Shown in pieces: positions 54,590 to 64,000 of a DNA stretch of 64,000 nt. Location: the NCBI RefSeq assembly GCF_963259705.1, contig NC_081842.1, positions 41,168,796-41,232,795 on the forward strand, in the 5' to 3' direction. Position 1 is the stretch's first letter. Each line of letters opens with the position of its first letter. This DNA is from Myotis daubentonii (Eukaryota; Chordata; Mammalia; Chiroptera; Vespertilionidae). The notes beneath the pieces are model-generated. The model was given only the letters and a program-made list of their open reading frames with translations, made no database searches and was not told the DNA's origin. The translations under genes were made by a program, and so were the position numbers.

Positions 54590-55690
54590 CATGATTCAGA
54601 AGGTACAAAAGGGAAGATGGTGCAGCTTGCTTCCCCAGCCACACATTTCCCCTTCCCATTGGCAACCAAATGTTATCTTTTTTTGTGTCTCCTTCCAGAG
54701 TTGTTTCATGCAAATATATATATATAAAATCCCCCCTTCCTTCTGCTCCCGATATTGTATTTGGGAAAATGGTAGGATAGTATATGCATTGCTCTGCATT
54801 TTTCACTTAATCCTGTACCTTGAAGCTTTTTTAATGTAATATATAATGAGTTTCCTCAGACTTTGTTATAGCTGCGTGGTATTCTATTTTATGTATATGC
54901 CATAATTTATTTAAACAGTCCCACATTGATAAATATTTAGGTAGTTTTCAATTTGGTGTTATAAATAACTAGAGGCCCAGTGCATGAAGTTCGTGTAGGG
55001 GGGGTTCCCTTATCCTGACCTGCACTTTCTTGCAATCTGGCACCCCTTGGGGGATGTCCGACTGCTGGTTTAAACAGGCAGTCAGACATCCCTCTTGCAA
55101 TCTGGGACTGCTGGCTCCTAACAGCTCGCCTGCCTGCCTGCCTGCCTCATTATTCCTAACTGCTTGACTGCCTGCCTGCCTGCCTGATCACCACTAACTG
55201 CTCACCTGCCTGTCTGATTACCCCTAACTGCTTGCCTGCCTGCTTGCCTTCCTGATCACCCCTAACCACTCACTTGCCTACCTGATCGCCCCCAACCCCT
55301 CTGCCTGCCTGTCTGATCGCCCCTAACGACTCGCCTGCCTGCCTGATCGCCCCTAACCACCTCTGCCTGCCTGCCTGCCTCATTGCCTCTAACTGCCTTT
55401 GCCTCAGCCCCCACCACAGTGGCTTCATCCAGAAGGACATCTGGAAGGTCACTCAGCTGTCCAGTCTAATTAGCATATTATGCTTTTGTTATTATAGATA
55501 CTGTTATGAAGAATTTTATATATAAATGATTTTTCAGGTGTGTGTGTGTAAAATTTCCAGTAGTAGAATTTTTGGGTCAGGGTATATATGATAGGTATTG
55601 TCAAACGGCCTTCTTTAGAGGTTTTATCAGTTGACACTCTCACTACAATAACTGAGTGTCTATTTCCCCACACCTTCACCAACACAAATG
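54590..55690 (-). mobile_element. old L1 (L1M-type) 3' portion, minus, split by a Helitron
   Basis: Left part: TATGCATTGCTCTGCATTTTTC, GTGGTATTCTATTTTATG, ATAATTTATTTAAACAGTCCC, AGTTTTCAATTTGGTGTTATA. Right part past the Helitron: GTAGTAGAATTTTTGGGTCA, GTTGACACTCTCACTACAAT, CCCCACACCTTCACCAACAC. Both are consecutive L1 3' sequence reversed. Confidence 0.85.
54969..55498 (-). mobile_element. HeliBat-type Helitron, minus, with internal tandem repeats
   Basis: Begins CTAGAGGCCCAGTGCATGAA, ends (reversed 5' end) TATGCTTTTGTTATTATAGA. The middle (about 55126-55390) is a degenerate tandem array of units of roughly 35-40 bp, built from CCTGCCTGCCTGATC and CCCCTAAC. 530 bp, non-coding. Same family as the fragment at 1-263. 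It splits the old L1 cleanly at A/T. Confidence 0.93.
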
Positions 55691-55789
55691 TGTATCTTGA
55701 TGGGAGCCTGAACTTTTATAGGAGCTTATGTTTCTGGGTTGGGAAGATTAGATAAAACTATCCACTTGTGATTGGTATTCATCCTACAG

Positions 55790-56310
55790 CATTGTCCACC
55801 TGACTGCCTCTCAAAAGCACAAATTCGGCCATGTTATTCTCCTGTGTTATATATTTCTGTGGTCCTCACCGCCTTCTGGGTCAAAGACACATTTGGCATG
55901 GCGTGCAAGGCCTTTTACAACCTGGCCCCTCTCCGTTCATCTTTGGAGCTTCTCTTTCAGCCTTGACCTTTCGAACTGCAGCCACACTTAACTTACTGCA
56001 GCCTCTCAAGTGGGTGCTGCTTTCTCACGCCCAGGCCTTTCCTCTGGTTGAATTACGGTCTCTGGACCAGGCAATGCCTTACTTAGCTCAGTCATCTCTT
56101 CCCCTGGCATCCTTTGCCACTGTGCCTCCTTTCCGCTCTGAGGGCCATCCTGGGGCTTCGTGTGCTTGCTTCATCCAAGCAAAAGTTCCTCAGCATTGCA
56201 ACTGCCCCTAAACATTTTGTTTTAGATCCCTGTATCTTAATAGGTAGGAACTCTTTTACTAGTATTATCTTTTTTATCTTTATGTTTATGGCACAGTAGG
56301 GGCATAGGAT
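55790..56310 (+). mobile_element. L2 LINE 3' fragment
   Basis: CATGTTATTCTCCTGTGTTA, GTGCAAGGCCTTTTACAACC, TGGCCCCTCTCCGTTCATC, CCAGGCCTTTCCTCTGG, CATCCAAGCAAAAGTTCCTCAG follow the L2 3' region; GTAGGAACTCTTTTACTAG and TTATGGCACAGTAGGGGCATA look like its end. The 126-codon frame at 55831-56211 lies in this repeat. Confidence 0.75.
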
Positions 56311-57223
56311 ATGTTTTGGAGTGATAAGTTAATGGATTGTCCTTCAGCCCAAAGGAGGAATTAACAGTCAACTGATCAAAAAGGAATATTGGATGGAAGG
56401 AACTAAACATTGAGATTAAATCATCATCTGGATTATGAGATGCTAAAAATTCAAAATGTGACTGTATATTTAAAAATAAATACTGACTGGAATGCCTTTT
56501 GAAAAGCCAGTGAAAGAGTTGTGTTTTACCAGTCTCTGCATTGAATCACTCAGCCACCGAGCTTGACTCTGGCTTTCAAACGCCTTTTGCCACAGCTGTC
56601 CAAGGTAGATGGCCCAGTGGGGAAGCCACGCTTTAGGCTTGCGTTGATGCTGATGAGGATGAAAATGCAGCCTGACCTTCTTTCCCTTTGTGGTCATCTA
56701 GGGAATGAGAGGGGAATGGAGGTCAGACAGGATCGGACCTGGCAGAGACACGACTGAATGAGTCACTTTGGTCTTTGGCTCTGGATGTTTGGCTGTGAGA
56801 GGGACCCACATCCCCTTGATTTAGGGAAGTTTGTTTTTATAGACGTCCTAGGACATGGATATGTAGCACAGAAGCAGCACGTGCCGACCGAGGATTGGGT
56901 TGCATTTCTGCCTTGGATATTGAGAGCGCTTTAAGTAACAGAGCTTCGCTTCCAAGTAGGCCCATGGACCAACCCATGTCACATTTCTCTAGCCATCTTG
57001 TACTAGATATTGTTTCCTTAATTCTTTGAAAGTTGATGGATAATTCTCCAGACTTATGTACAATCAACTTGGCTTTCAGTTAAAATCAGGCAAGCAAAGA
57101 TCCAAAACATCGTCAATTTGCAAAATCACAGTTATATAAGCCTCATAGGACCACATATCATCTTGGTACTAGGGTATAATGTTTTCCTTAATCTCATAGA
57201 ATATTAATGGAAATTTCTCTGTG

Positions 57224-57267
<44 letters not shown>

Positions 57268-57390
57268 CACGTGCACATGTGTGTGTACATGTCTGTGATA
57301 TATGTGACCTGGTTGGTGGCCAGGATACCTGCTGAAGTGTGCAGCAATGTCAGGGTTAGCTTAGGCTGATATATAGTCCAGACTGCTCGA
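56311..57390. other. unique sequence, no recognised feature
   Basis: No gene or repeat family recognised apart from the TG tract at 57225-57265. Confidence 0.4.
57225..57265 (+). repeat. (TG)n microsatellite
   Basis: About 20 TG units; TGTGTG-rich sequence continues to 57285. Confidence 0.97.
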
Positions 57391-57394
57391 CTTC

Positions 57395-57580
57395 CAATCC
57401 TGGCTTCATATCTGCCTTTCAATCCTTGACACATTATTTAGCATTCTGTCATCTGTAGAATGGGTTGATGATAGTACCCTCAGGAGATACTTTGAGGGTG
57501 AAATGAGTTAATAATGTAAAGTGCTTTGACTGGTGCTTGGCACATAGCAAATGTTCAACATGCGATAGTGATTATTATTA
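57395..57580 (-). mobile_element. MIR SINE, minus
   Basis: TCATCTGTAGAATGGGTTGA, TGATAGTACCCTCAGGAG, GTGAAATGAGTTAATAATGT, AAAGTGCTTTGACTGGTGC, TTGGCACATAGCAAATGTTC and ATTATTATTA follow a reversed MIR closely. Confidence 0.88.
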
Positions 57581-57955
57581 TCAAGCCACTCTACATGATA
57601 TTGGGAGTGCTTAACAGGTGAGAAAGAGTGCACTATGAATAAATCCTGGGTTGGGGTGTGATGTTGAGAATGTGCACCAGTTCTCACCTCCTCAGGGCAG
57701 CCTGGAGATGTACTGGCTGGATCAGGGGAACTAGATGACATTTGGAGAAGAACAGGCCCTAAGGGATGGACCCAGGCTGTGGAAGGAAGCTTGGTCAGAG
57801 GGTGAGCAGGTTTCAGGGGAGTGCAGGTGGGAGTGGGTTGTCATGGCCAAACTGCAGGAACCCATGCCAACATTTTGGGGCTGGGGCTCTCAATAGAAAA
57901 GGACACAAGGAGGCAGATTCGCAGGCCTGGAGAAACTGTGCAGCTCACGACTCAG
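57581..57955. other. unique sequence, no recognised feature
   Basis: No gene or repeat recognised. Confidence 0.4.
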
Positions 57956-57959
57956 ACAA

Positions 57960-58735
57960 AAGGCTAGGTTCCATACTCTATAAAGAAATCTACAAGGCAA
58001 TTTAAAAAGCCCCAAACCCCTATAAAAAGTGAGTGGGGGATATGGACAGTTTGCAGGACAAAAAAAAAAAGAGAGAGAGAGAAATGGCTCTTAAGCACAT
58101 GAAAAGCTACTCAGCCCCACTCATAAAAAAGGAAATGCAAATTACGATGACAATGAAATTCATTTTTCACCTATCAGATTGCAACGTAAAAGAGTTTGAT
58201 AACACTGAGAAATGGCTCTCTGCCAATTGGTACAACTTCTGTAGGTAGAAATTTGTTAATATCTACCAAAATTTAAAATGCAAATGCCTTTGATCTAGCA
58301 GTTCCACCTGTTGTAATCTATTCCACATATATACTTTCAAATGTGTGAAGTGATCTATGAAAAAGATTATTAATGAGTCATTGTTTGCAGCAGCAAAGTT
58401 TTTAGGCCATTCTGAAAATACACTAACAGGACTGGATAAATAAACAATGAGGCATCAATTTAATGAAATACTAACAGCTGTAAATAAGATTGAGGAAGTA
58501 CTTTGATTATAGATACAAACTCCAAGATTTCTTCTTTAATGGAAAAGAGCAAAGTGCAGAAAAGCATGCCTAGTAGGCTTCTATTTATATTTAAATAAAG
58601 GGGAGGAGGCAAATGCATAAAATAGATAATTTGCCTCTTGAAGGGGGAATTGGAAATTGAAGGTTGGGAGATAAGTGACAGAGAAATTTTCTACTTTGTA
58701 TCATTTTGTTATATTTGAATTTTGAACTATATTAA
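57960..58735 (+). mobile_element. old L1 (L1M-type) 3' portion
   Basis: AAAAAGTGAGTGGGGGATATGG, TACTCAGCCCCACTCATAAA, CCTATCAGATTGCAACGTAA, GCAAATGCCTTTGATCTAGC, AGTTCCACCTG, ACAGGACTGGATAAATAAAC and AACAATGAGGC follow L1 ORF2/3' sequence in plus orientation. An AAAAAAA-(GA)n run at 58060-58083 lies within it. Confidence 0.85.
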
Positions 58736-59002
58736 TTCATTGTCTATTAGTCTTTTAAAAATATATAAATACTGCATCCTGCTCTCTAATATCACCCTTG
58801 AATTTAACGTGAAAATGTGTGTTATGAAATACTGGTCAATGCATTTACTTAATCCCACACCCCCTAACTTCTGGCCTTTTGGACACCCACCAATCTTTGA
58901 ATAAATTTGATCCTCAGGAAGATTCCAAAGGTTTATCCTATAGCTCCCTCCATCCTCAGCGTTTACAATCAAGTACCGCTGGACACACACCTGCCCCAGG
59001 GA

Positions 59003-59155
59003 GGGATGGCCGTAGTGGCGTGAGCAAGGCTTTGGAGGAGACAGAGCTGAGTTCGAATCCTGCCCATGTTGCTCATTGGCTGTATCAACTTGGTTCAGTT
59101 GCTTACCTTTCTAAACTTCACTTTTTTGATCTGTAAATGGAAATAATGACTGTTT
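59003..59155 (-). mobile_element. MIR SINE, minus
   Basis: GGAGGAGACAGAGCTGAGTTC, GAATCCTGCCCATGTTGCTC, ATTGGCTGTATCAACTTGG, TTACCTTTCTAAACTTCAC and TTGATCTGTAAATGGAAATAATGAC match a reversed MIR. Confidence 0.82.
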
Positions 59156-59189
59156 GTTGTTGCATCACGAAGGTGACCTTGACTGATGT

Positions 59190-59750
59190 ACCACAGGATT
59201 TCAGTTAGTTAAGGATCACACTCTTTAACAGCACCAACTTCATCGTGGTCCACCTCATCGATGTCCCAGCTGGCCTCTGTCAGAGTCATGGTCCAGCTGG
59301 CGGAAGTCACCTCCATGTCTTGTTCCACTCATTCAGAAATGACTCGGGCCCACTGTTTTCTGGTCCCTGCTGTCTCCCTTGAGTTGGTCTCTTTTTTCTA
59401 GTTCAGCCAGTTCTCCCTCTAAGGTACTGTTGACTTAGCCTTAAGAATGCACCTCTCATCCTCTTTCATGTCCACAGTCTCTAGTGGCTTTTTGGGTGGT
59501 CTCAGTTACTTTCTCATGGCGAAGAAAAGGGGCATTCCTTTAATATTGGGGTTGCGGGGCTGTTCTCTAGTATCTGGAGCACCAGGGGCCTGGTGACAAT
59601 TACACTTACCTTGCAGGAATTTGGGCCAGGTGTACCAGGAAAGGCTAGTCTCTTCTCTCTCTGCTTCTTCCTCCAGCTCCCACGTACCTGGGGCGAATTT
59701 CAGACCCCCATGCTAGCTCTTCATCAGCATGAGTTTGTCTGGGTGTGATT
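59190..59750 (-). other. unidentified stretch with coding-like minus-strand pieces
   Basis: On the minus strand, frames broken by stops contain acidic, protein-like runs (for example WDIDEVDHDEVGAVKECDP before a TAA, about 59215-59275, and PGTPGPNSCKVSVIVTRP nearer 59600). The sequence CAAG-GTAAGTG at about 59615 resembles a splice donor. I do not recognise a parent gene. It could be an old processed pseudogene or chance composition. Confidence 0.2.
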
Positions 59751-60484
59751 TCCAATCAAACGTCTATAAAATGTATTTGTGTCTTGCCGACTGTTTACTT
59801 AAGCAATGACTGGGACCTGTTACCAAGTGACATCAAAGGCTCTGAGGTGGTTGCTGTACAGTCAGTCTAAGAAATGGCAGAGTTTCAGGTTTATATGTGT
59901 TCACATACTTTAATGGGAGAAAAATTCCTATATGGTTAATAGCTTCGTTGCTATGGCGAGATAGAATGCTTTTTGAGAGTTTCTCTTTAAAGTCAAAGAT
60001 TAGTCACCTTCAAGGCGGAGGGAAAACAAGGAGGAAACAACCCCAGACTGTGGTAGGCTAGATTTCCCCCAGATATTACTGCGGCTTCTGTCTCCACAGC
60101 CGAATGTAACAGCTGGTGAGTAGGGAGAAACTGGAGAAAGATCTTTCTTGCCTTTAATCCAGTGTGCTGTTTTCCTGTGCCCGCTTTACTGTAATTCTCA
60201 GCGTCTGTGGGACAAAACCTGTTGACTGATACATGCAATTACCTCCTCTAATATTGCTCTCGACTGTCGGCCCTGACTGACAAAAGTGGATGAGGTTTAG
60301 TTAAGGTCTGGGAAAACACTCTTTTAGTAAAAGCCATGCCCATCTCTATGATCCTCCCTCCCTCAGACCTTTTCATCTGTTTTTTTTTTTTTTTTTTGAA
60401 AGATAAGGCCTGGTGATGGAAAGTGAAAAAATGGTGCTGAACTTGGCTTGTGATGCCTCCGTTTAACCTCTCAAAAATTCTCCA

Positions 60485-60487
<3 letters not shown>
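59751..60487. other. repeat-poor sequence
   Basis: No repeat family recognised apart from a T-run at 60380-60397. No gene seen. Confidence 0.3.

Positions 60488-60523
<36 letters not shown>
60488..60523 (+). repeat. (TG)n microsatellite
   Basis: About 18 GT/TG units. Confidence 0.97.
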
Positions 60524-60524
<1 letters not shown>

Positions 60525-62030
60525 ACAATTTGCATTTGAAATGAGCAAAATTGGTTTGTGTTTTTGGCCAGAGTTTCCCCCCAAAAATATAAGAGGCTAT
60601 TTTATAGAGTTAAAACCAGATTCTTCTTGGATGCAGGCCTCATTTGGTCTCTGTAGGGAAAAGGAAGCCTTGAAGAGATGTCCCTCCCAGGCCCTTTCCA
60701 CGATGGCTGGGCTTGGATGCTTCAATTCCTAGAGGAGGGTGTGAGCCAGCAGCACGGGGTTTCATGATCTGTAGATGGAAACCTCCTCCCACCGAAGCTG
60801 TGCTACATGTCCTACAGTCACTCATGGAGCACGGAGCACGACGCTCAGAAGAGGGGCGCTAAATCCTCATGGGGAACCCCTGGGCTGCCACAAGGGAGAA
60901 GAAGGATGTGTCTAGTGAGAAGCTCACCCTCACCATCCCCTGCCCATTCATTGTTTAGGAGAATTCATAGTTCACACAGAATGAGGATACGATCACAGAG
61001 GCGAGGGCAGCCCCCTATTTACAAGTGCGGTTGGAAGACTGAAGTGGCAACTATGGGGAGATGTCCTTACGAAAACCGCAAGCCCGCGGATTGACCCGAG
61101 TCCCTGTCTCTGAGTGCAACCCGCTGGCCGGGTGCAGGTGGGAGGTTTGAAGCTGGTTCCTTAGGAAGGCCCGGCAGCACGTGGCTGAGAGTCCTCACCG
61201 ACCCCCTTGGTTGGTGGAGCGTGCTGAGGGGGCTGGGCGGCAGAGGTGGCGGCTTAGTCACAAGCCCAGAAGGGAGCTAGCTTAGGTCCAGGAGGTCTGC
61301 TCCCTTATCAACAGAGCGGGGAGCTTTGTCCGATCAGTTTTCCCGGTGTTGGCACTGGCTTTTCAAAATGCAATTTGTAATGTGATAAGGCCTACACATT
61401 ATTCATAGAAGCAATAGCGTGGCAAGGTTATTCCGATGCAATTTTAATCAAGAACAAAGGGCCACACTGCTGATGAAGGGAGTTATCTAGGATTTTAGAA
61501 CCAGGACAGAACACAACGTATCTCTCTCTCTCCAGTATCTGCAGACTCCTTACTAAAAACTGTGTCTCTTAGAAAGAAACCTGCCTTCTTCCTCTCTCCC
61601 CCCACTCAGCCCGGCCATCTATCTGGAGACCATGCGCCAAGGTAGCACCCCCGTTGCTTTCTGTAGAGGCCTCAGAATGTCAGCTGCAGTCAGATGGGAG
61701 CAGGAGTCTCCTCCACAGACATTTCTTGTGCTCCTGCTGTATGTCAAGAAATGCACTGAAATCTGGGAGTGTGTGGCACAGAAAAAGAAAAGACTCATCA
61801 CCAAGGAGCCCTCACCTAAGAGGAGAGGGCAAATTTCAGCCTACAGTGGTGAAATGCTACAAGGGAGGTGACTGCCATGCACGAGTCCAGGGGGAAGAGC
61901 AAGAGAGTGTCAAGCATGGCCAGGTCAGGGATGGCTCTCGGGAAGAAAGAGATGCCCAGCTGAATCGCATGAAATGTAATAGCTTCTATTCAGAAAATGG
62001 AACAAGTGGCAACTGATTAATTCTGGAAGG
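60524..62030. other. moderately GC-rich unique sequence
   Basis: 60820-61290 is the most GC-rich non-Helitron part of the window but lacks a convincing CpG island or exon. 61375-61470 (GTAATGTGATAAGGCCTACA, CAATTTTAATCAAGAAC) looks repeat-free and possibly conserved. The frame 61654-62016 (120 codons) has no known domain. No gene is supported. Confidence 0.3.
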
Positions 62031-62031
62031 T

Positions 62032-62067
<36 letters not shown>
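62031..62067 (+). repeat. (TG)n microsatellite
   Basis: About 17 TG units with one GA interruption at the start. Confidence 0.96.
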
Positions 62068-62071
<4 letters not shown>

Positions 62072-62347
62072 ACTCAGAGTTTCAAAGAGATAGTAAAGAG
62101 CTAAAGTTTAGCCCTTCAAGCATTCTCTAAGGCACATTTTAGATCTAGCTGGCCCCAGACAAAGAGAGAGAAAGGCCAGGTGGCACCATTTGGGGAAATC
62201 AAAGTGGCTGCTGCAATGTGAATGGCTCTCCCCTCCAGGAATTTCCATCCCCACAGTTCTGTTTAGTTACCCTCCTGTGATTAGCACTACCTGCATGGCA
62301 GGCTGGGCATGGTCACTAAGGGACTCCTTCCTTGGGATGCTTTAGAG

Positions 62348-62580
62348 CAGGGTGGGGAACCTCCAGCCTGCGGGCCGTATAAGACCCTTGAAATCATTTG
62401 GTCTGGCCCTGCCAAGGGAGGTGATCATAGAGATGGGCATGGCTTTTATTAGGGGTGAGTTAATTAAATGTTTGACCAAATAGAGCAGGCTAATTTTTAA
62501 GCTGATAATTCTGTATGGCCCGAGAACGATGTTATAAATATCCAAATGGCCCTTGGCAGAAAAATGGTTCTGCACCCCTG
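62348..62580 (+). mobile_element. non-autonomous hAT transposon, old
   Basis: Left end CAGGGTGGGGAACCTCC, right end GGTTCTGCACCCCTG: inverted repeats typical of hAT, with one G lost on the left. Inside: GCCTGCGGGCCGTATAAG and TATGGCCCGAGAAC near the two ends pair as a longer inverted repeat. The flanks CTTTAGAG and TTTACACA match only when shifted by one base, so the duplication is eroded. 233 bp. Confidence 0.75.
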
Positions 62581-62588
62581 TTTACACA

Positions 62589-64000
62589 GGCATATGGGAT
62601 GCTTTATGTGCAAGGGACAACAAAAAAGTAAATCTCTGGCAGCAAAGCTTGAGCCTCTGAATTTTTCCATTTTTAGAAATGGAAAATTAAAAAATTAAAT
62701 CACATTTCTAATGCCCCAGGAATGCAGACAGGCATGTAAATAAGTAGTCTAAATATGGTGAGATTCCATACAGTGAGGACTATGGGTACCACAGGGGTAA
62801 GGGAGAAAAGGATGACCTTGCTCTGGCTTCATTGATCATGATGGTCCCAGCTGCTTTCCCCATTTGTTTGTGCTAATAGCGATTACACGTTGTCTTACCC
62901 ATTCCAGCCTGGCGCTACGTACTCTGGTTATAGCAACACATGTCCTTGTCACACAGCTCTACGTGGAGAAACAGGCAGAGAGAAATGCCCAAAGGCGCAC
63001 AGTTAGGGCCAGGACTTGAGGATCTCTGACCTGGGCCCCTCTCTGTCCACCTTGAGAGGCATCTTCTGTGGGAAAGGAGGGCCTGCAGAGGGACGTACAG
63101 GGAGAGGGCACTTTCTGGGTAGACAAGCAGACAAACGCAGAGGGAGGCTGCTCAGTGCAGCAGACTGTTTAAGAGTGAAAAGAGGTGATGACTTCTCCAC
63201 TACACACTGAGTGCAGAAAGGCTAAGAAAGGCACAGTGGCAAGACATAGGCAGATTGAGTGGGGATCAGAGGGGATGCCTTCCAGAGGAGACTTGAGAAG
63301 TCTCAACATGAGAGAAAAGGACATTCTGGATGGGAAGAATGGCATGGGATGTGAATGCTCATTCATCCATCCATCCCAGGTGTTTTTCCTTCAGTCCTTT
63401 GCGAGGCAGTAGGTATAATGGCAAGAGCATGCACCTTGATTGCTCTGGATTGCAGGGGTTGACTATGAAGTAGGAGTGCCATACAGGAGGCACTGGGGAG
63501 AGAAAGGTGAAGGTGACAGGTCTTCACATTCAGTCTCGGGCGTAGACAGATGCAGAAGCCCAAGTGCAACGCGGTGAATGTTTTCCTAACGGTAGGTAAA
63601 TGTGAGGTGTGTTGGAAAGGTGGGATAGGACCAGAAACTCCTGGGATTTCTTTTAAGAACTAAATCAGAACCTGGTTAACAAGCCAGAGTCTTGAAATCA
63701 GTTAAGTTTTTGGTCACCGGATTCTGGAAGAGGTCCAAGCTGATCTGTTAGACAAAATTTGGGAACGTTTGATGTCTGGTTGACTTTGGCAAACACCAGC
63801 TTATGGTCCTGTGGTCTGTTTGCTTTCCAGTCTCCACGAGTTGCACGAGGAAACAGTGGTGTGCCCGCACACCTGTCTGAGAGCCCTTCCTCTTTGAAAA
63901 GCAGGTGAAGTCTGAGTTAGCAATCAAAAGCTTACTTGAGTTTTATTGCTGTTGGGACTTTTACAGCTTTCTACCTTCCCAATACATTTATGGTTCCTGA
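62589..64000. other. mostly unique sequence with two MIR fragments
   Basis: About 62940-63045 fits the right part of a MIR (GTGGAGAAACAGGCAGAGAG, AAATGCCCAAAGGCGCACAG, AGGACTTGAGGATCTCTGACC). About 63402-63450 fits a MIR start in reverse (GAGGCAGTAGGTATAATGGC). The remainder has no recognised gene or repeat. Confidence 0.45.

Noticed and set aside
55126..55390. Spaced CCTGCCTGATC repeats as a CRISPR-like array
   Set aside because: Tandem degenerate units without unique spacers, inside a Helitron in a mammalian genome.

Overview
The window is nuclear DNA of a mammal, and its repeats point to a vesper bat (family Vespertilionidae). Four signatures agree: about fourteen tRNA-derived Ves SINEs, nine Helitron (HeliBat-type) copies ending in CTAG after a subterminal hairpin, several short hAT DNA transposons (including a SPIN-type and probably an OC1-type copy), and an older layer shared by all mammals (MIR, L2, L1M, MLT1). 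Helitron amplification on this scale is known among mammals only from vesper bats. I cannot name the species.

I find no functional protein-coding gene and no exon I can defend. Open reading frames are short and most are explained by repeats. Recognisable gene relics are an RPL30 processed pseudogene (minus, about 42.75-43.17 kb) and a tailless, 3'-truncated 7SK RNA retropseudogene (minus, 26.80-27.04 kb) with a 15-bp target duplication. The rest is intergenic or intronic.

Layout. 0-10 kb: Helitron end, Ves SINEs (three head-to-tail at 8.4-9.1 kb), an L2, a MIR split by a hAT, an MLT1 LTR. 10-22 kb: a near-palindromic hAT that splits a formerly open frame, an L2 split by an MLT1, a largely repeat-free block (about 11.2-14.1 kb), CA/TG microsatellites. 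22-28 kb: old L1, two abutting Helitrons, TA/TG tracts, the 7SK relic, an MLT1. 28-38 kb: Ves, a young L1 3' end joined to a 60-bp fold-back copy of its own flank, a SPIN-type and an OC1-type element 0.8 kb apart, a Helitron. 38-48 kb: three Helitrons, the RPL30 relic, a MIR split by an MLT1, a possible solitary LTR, a hAT copy that still carries a transposase C-terminus. 48-64 kb: a GGGA/GA tract, an L2 split by both a Ves and a hAT, a young L1 with perfect 15-bp duplications, an old L1 split by a Helitron, several MIRs, and repeat-poor stretches that may hold conserved noncoding elements.

The insertions can be ordered in time: MIR, L2 and L1M came first, MLT1 LTRs landed in them, and Ves, hAT, Helitron and recent L1 copies followed. 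I see no undescribed system with coordinated genes. The most unusual structures are the L1 fold-back junction (31239-31721), the 7SK microhomology insertion, the hAT that splits a 160-codon frame, and the hAT copy with a coding remnant.
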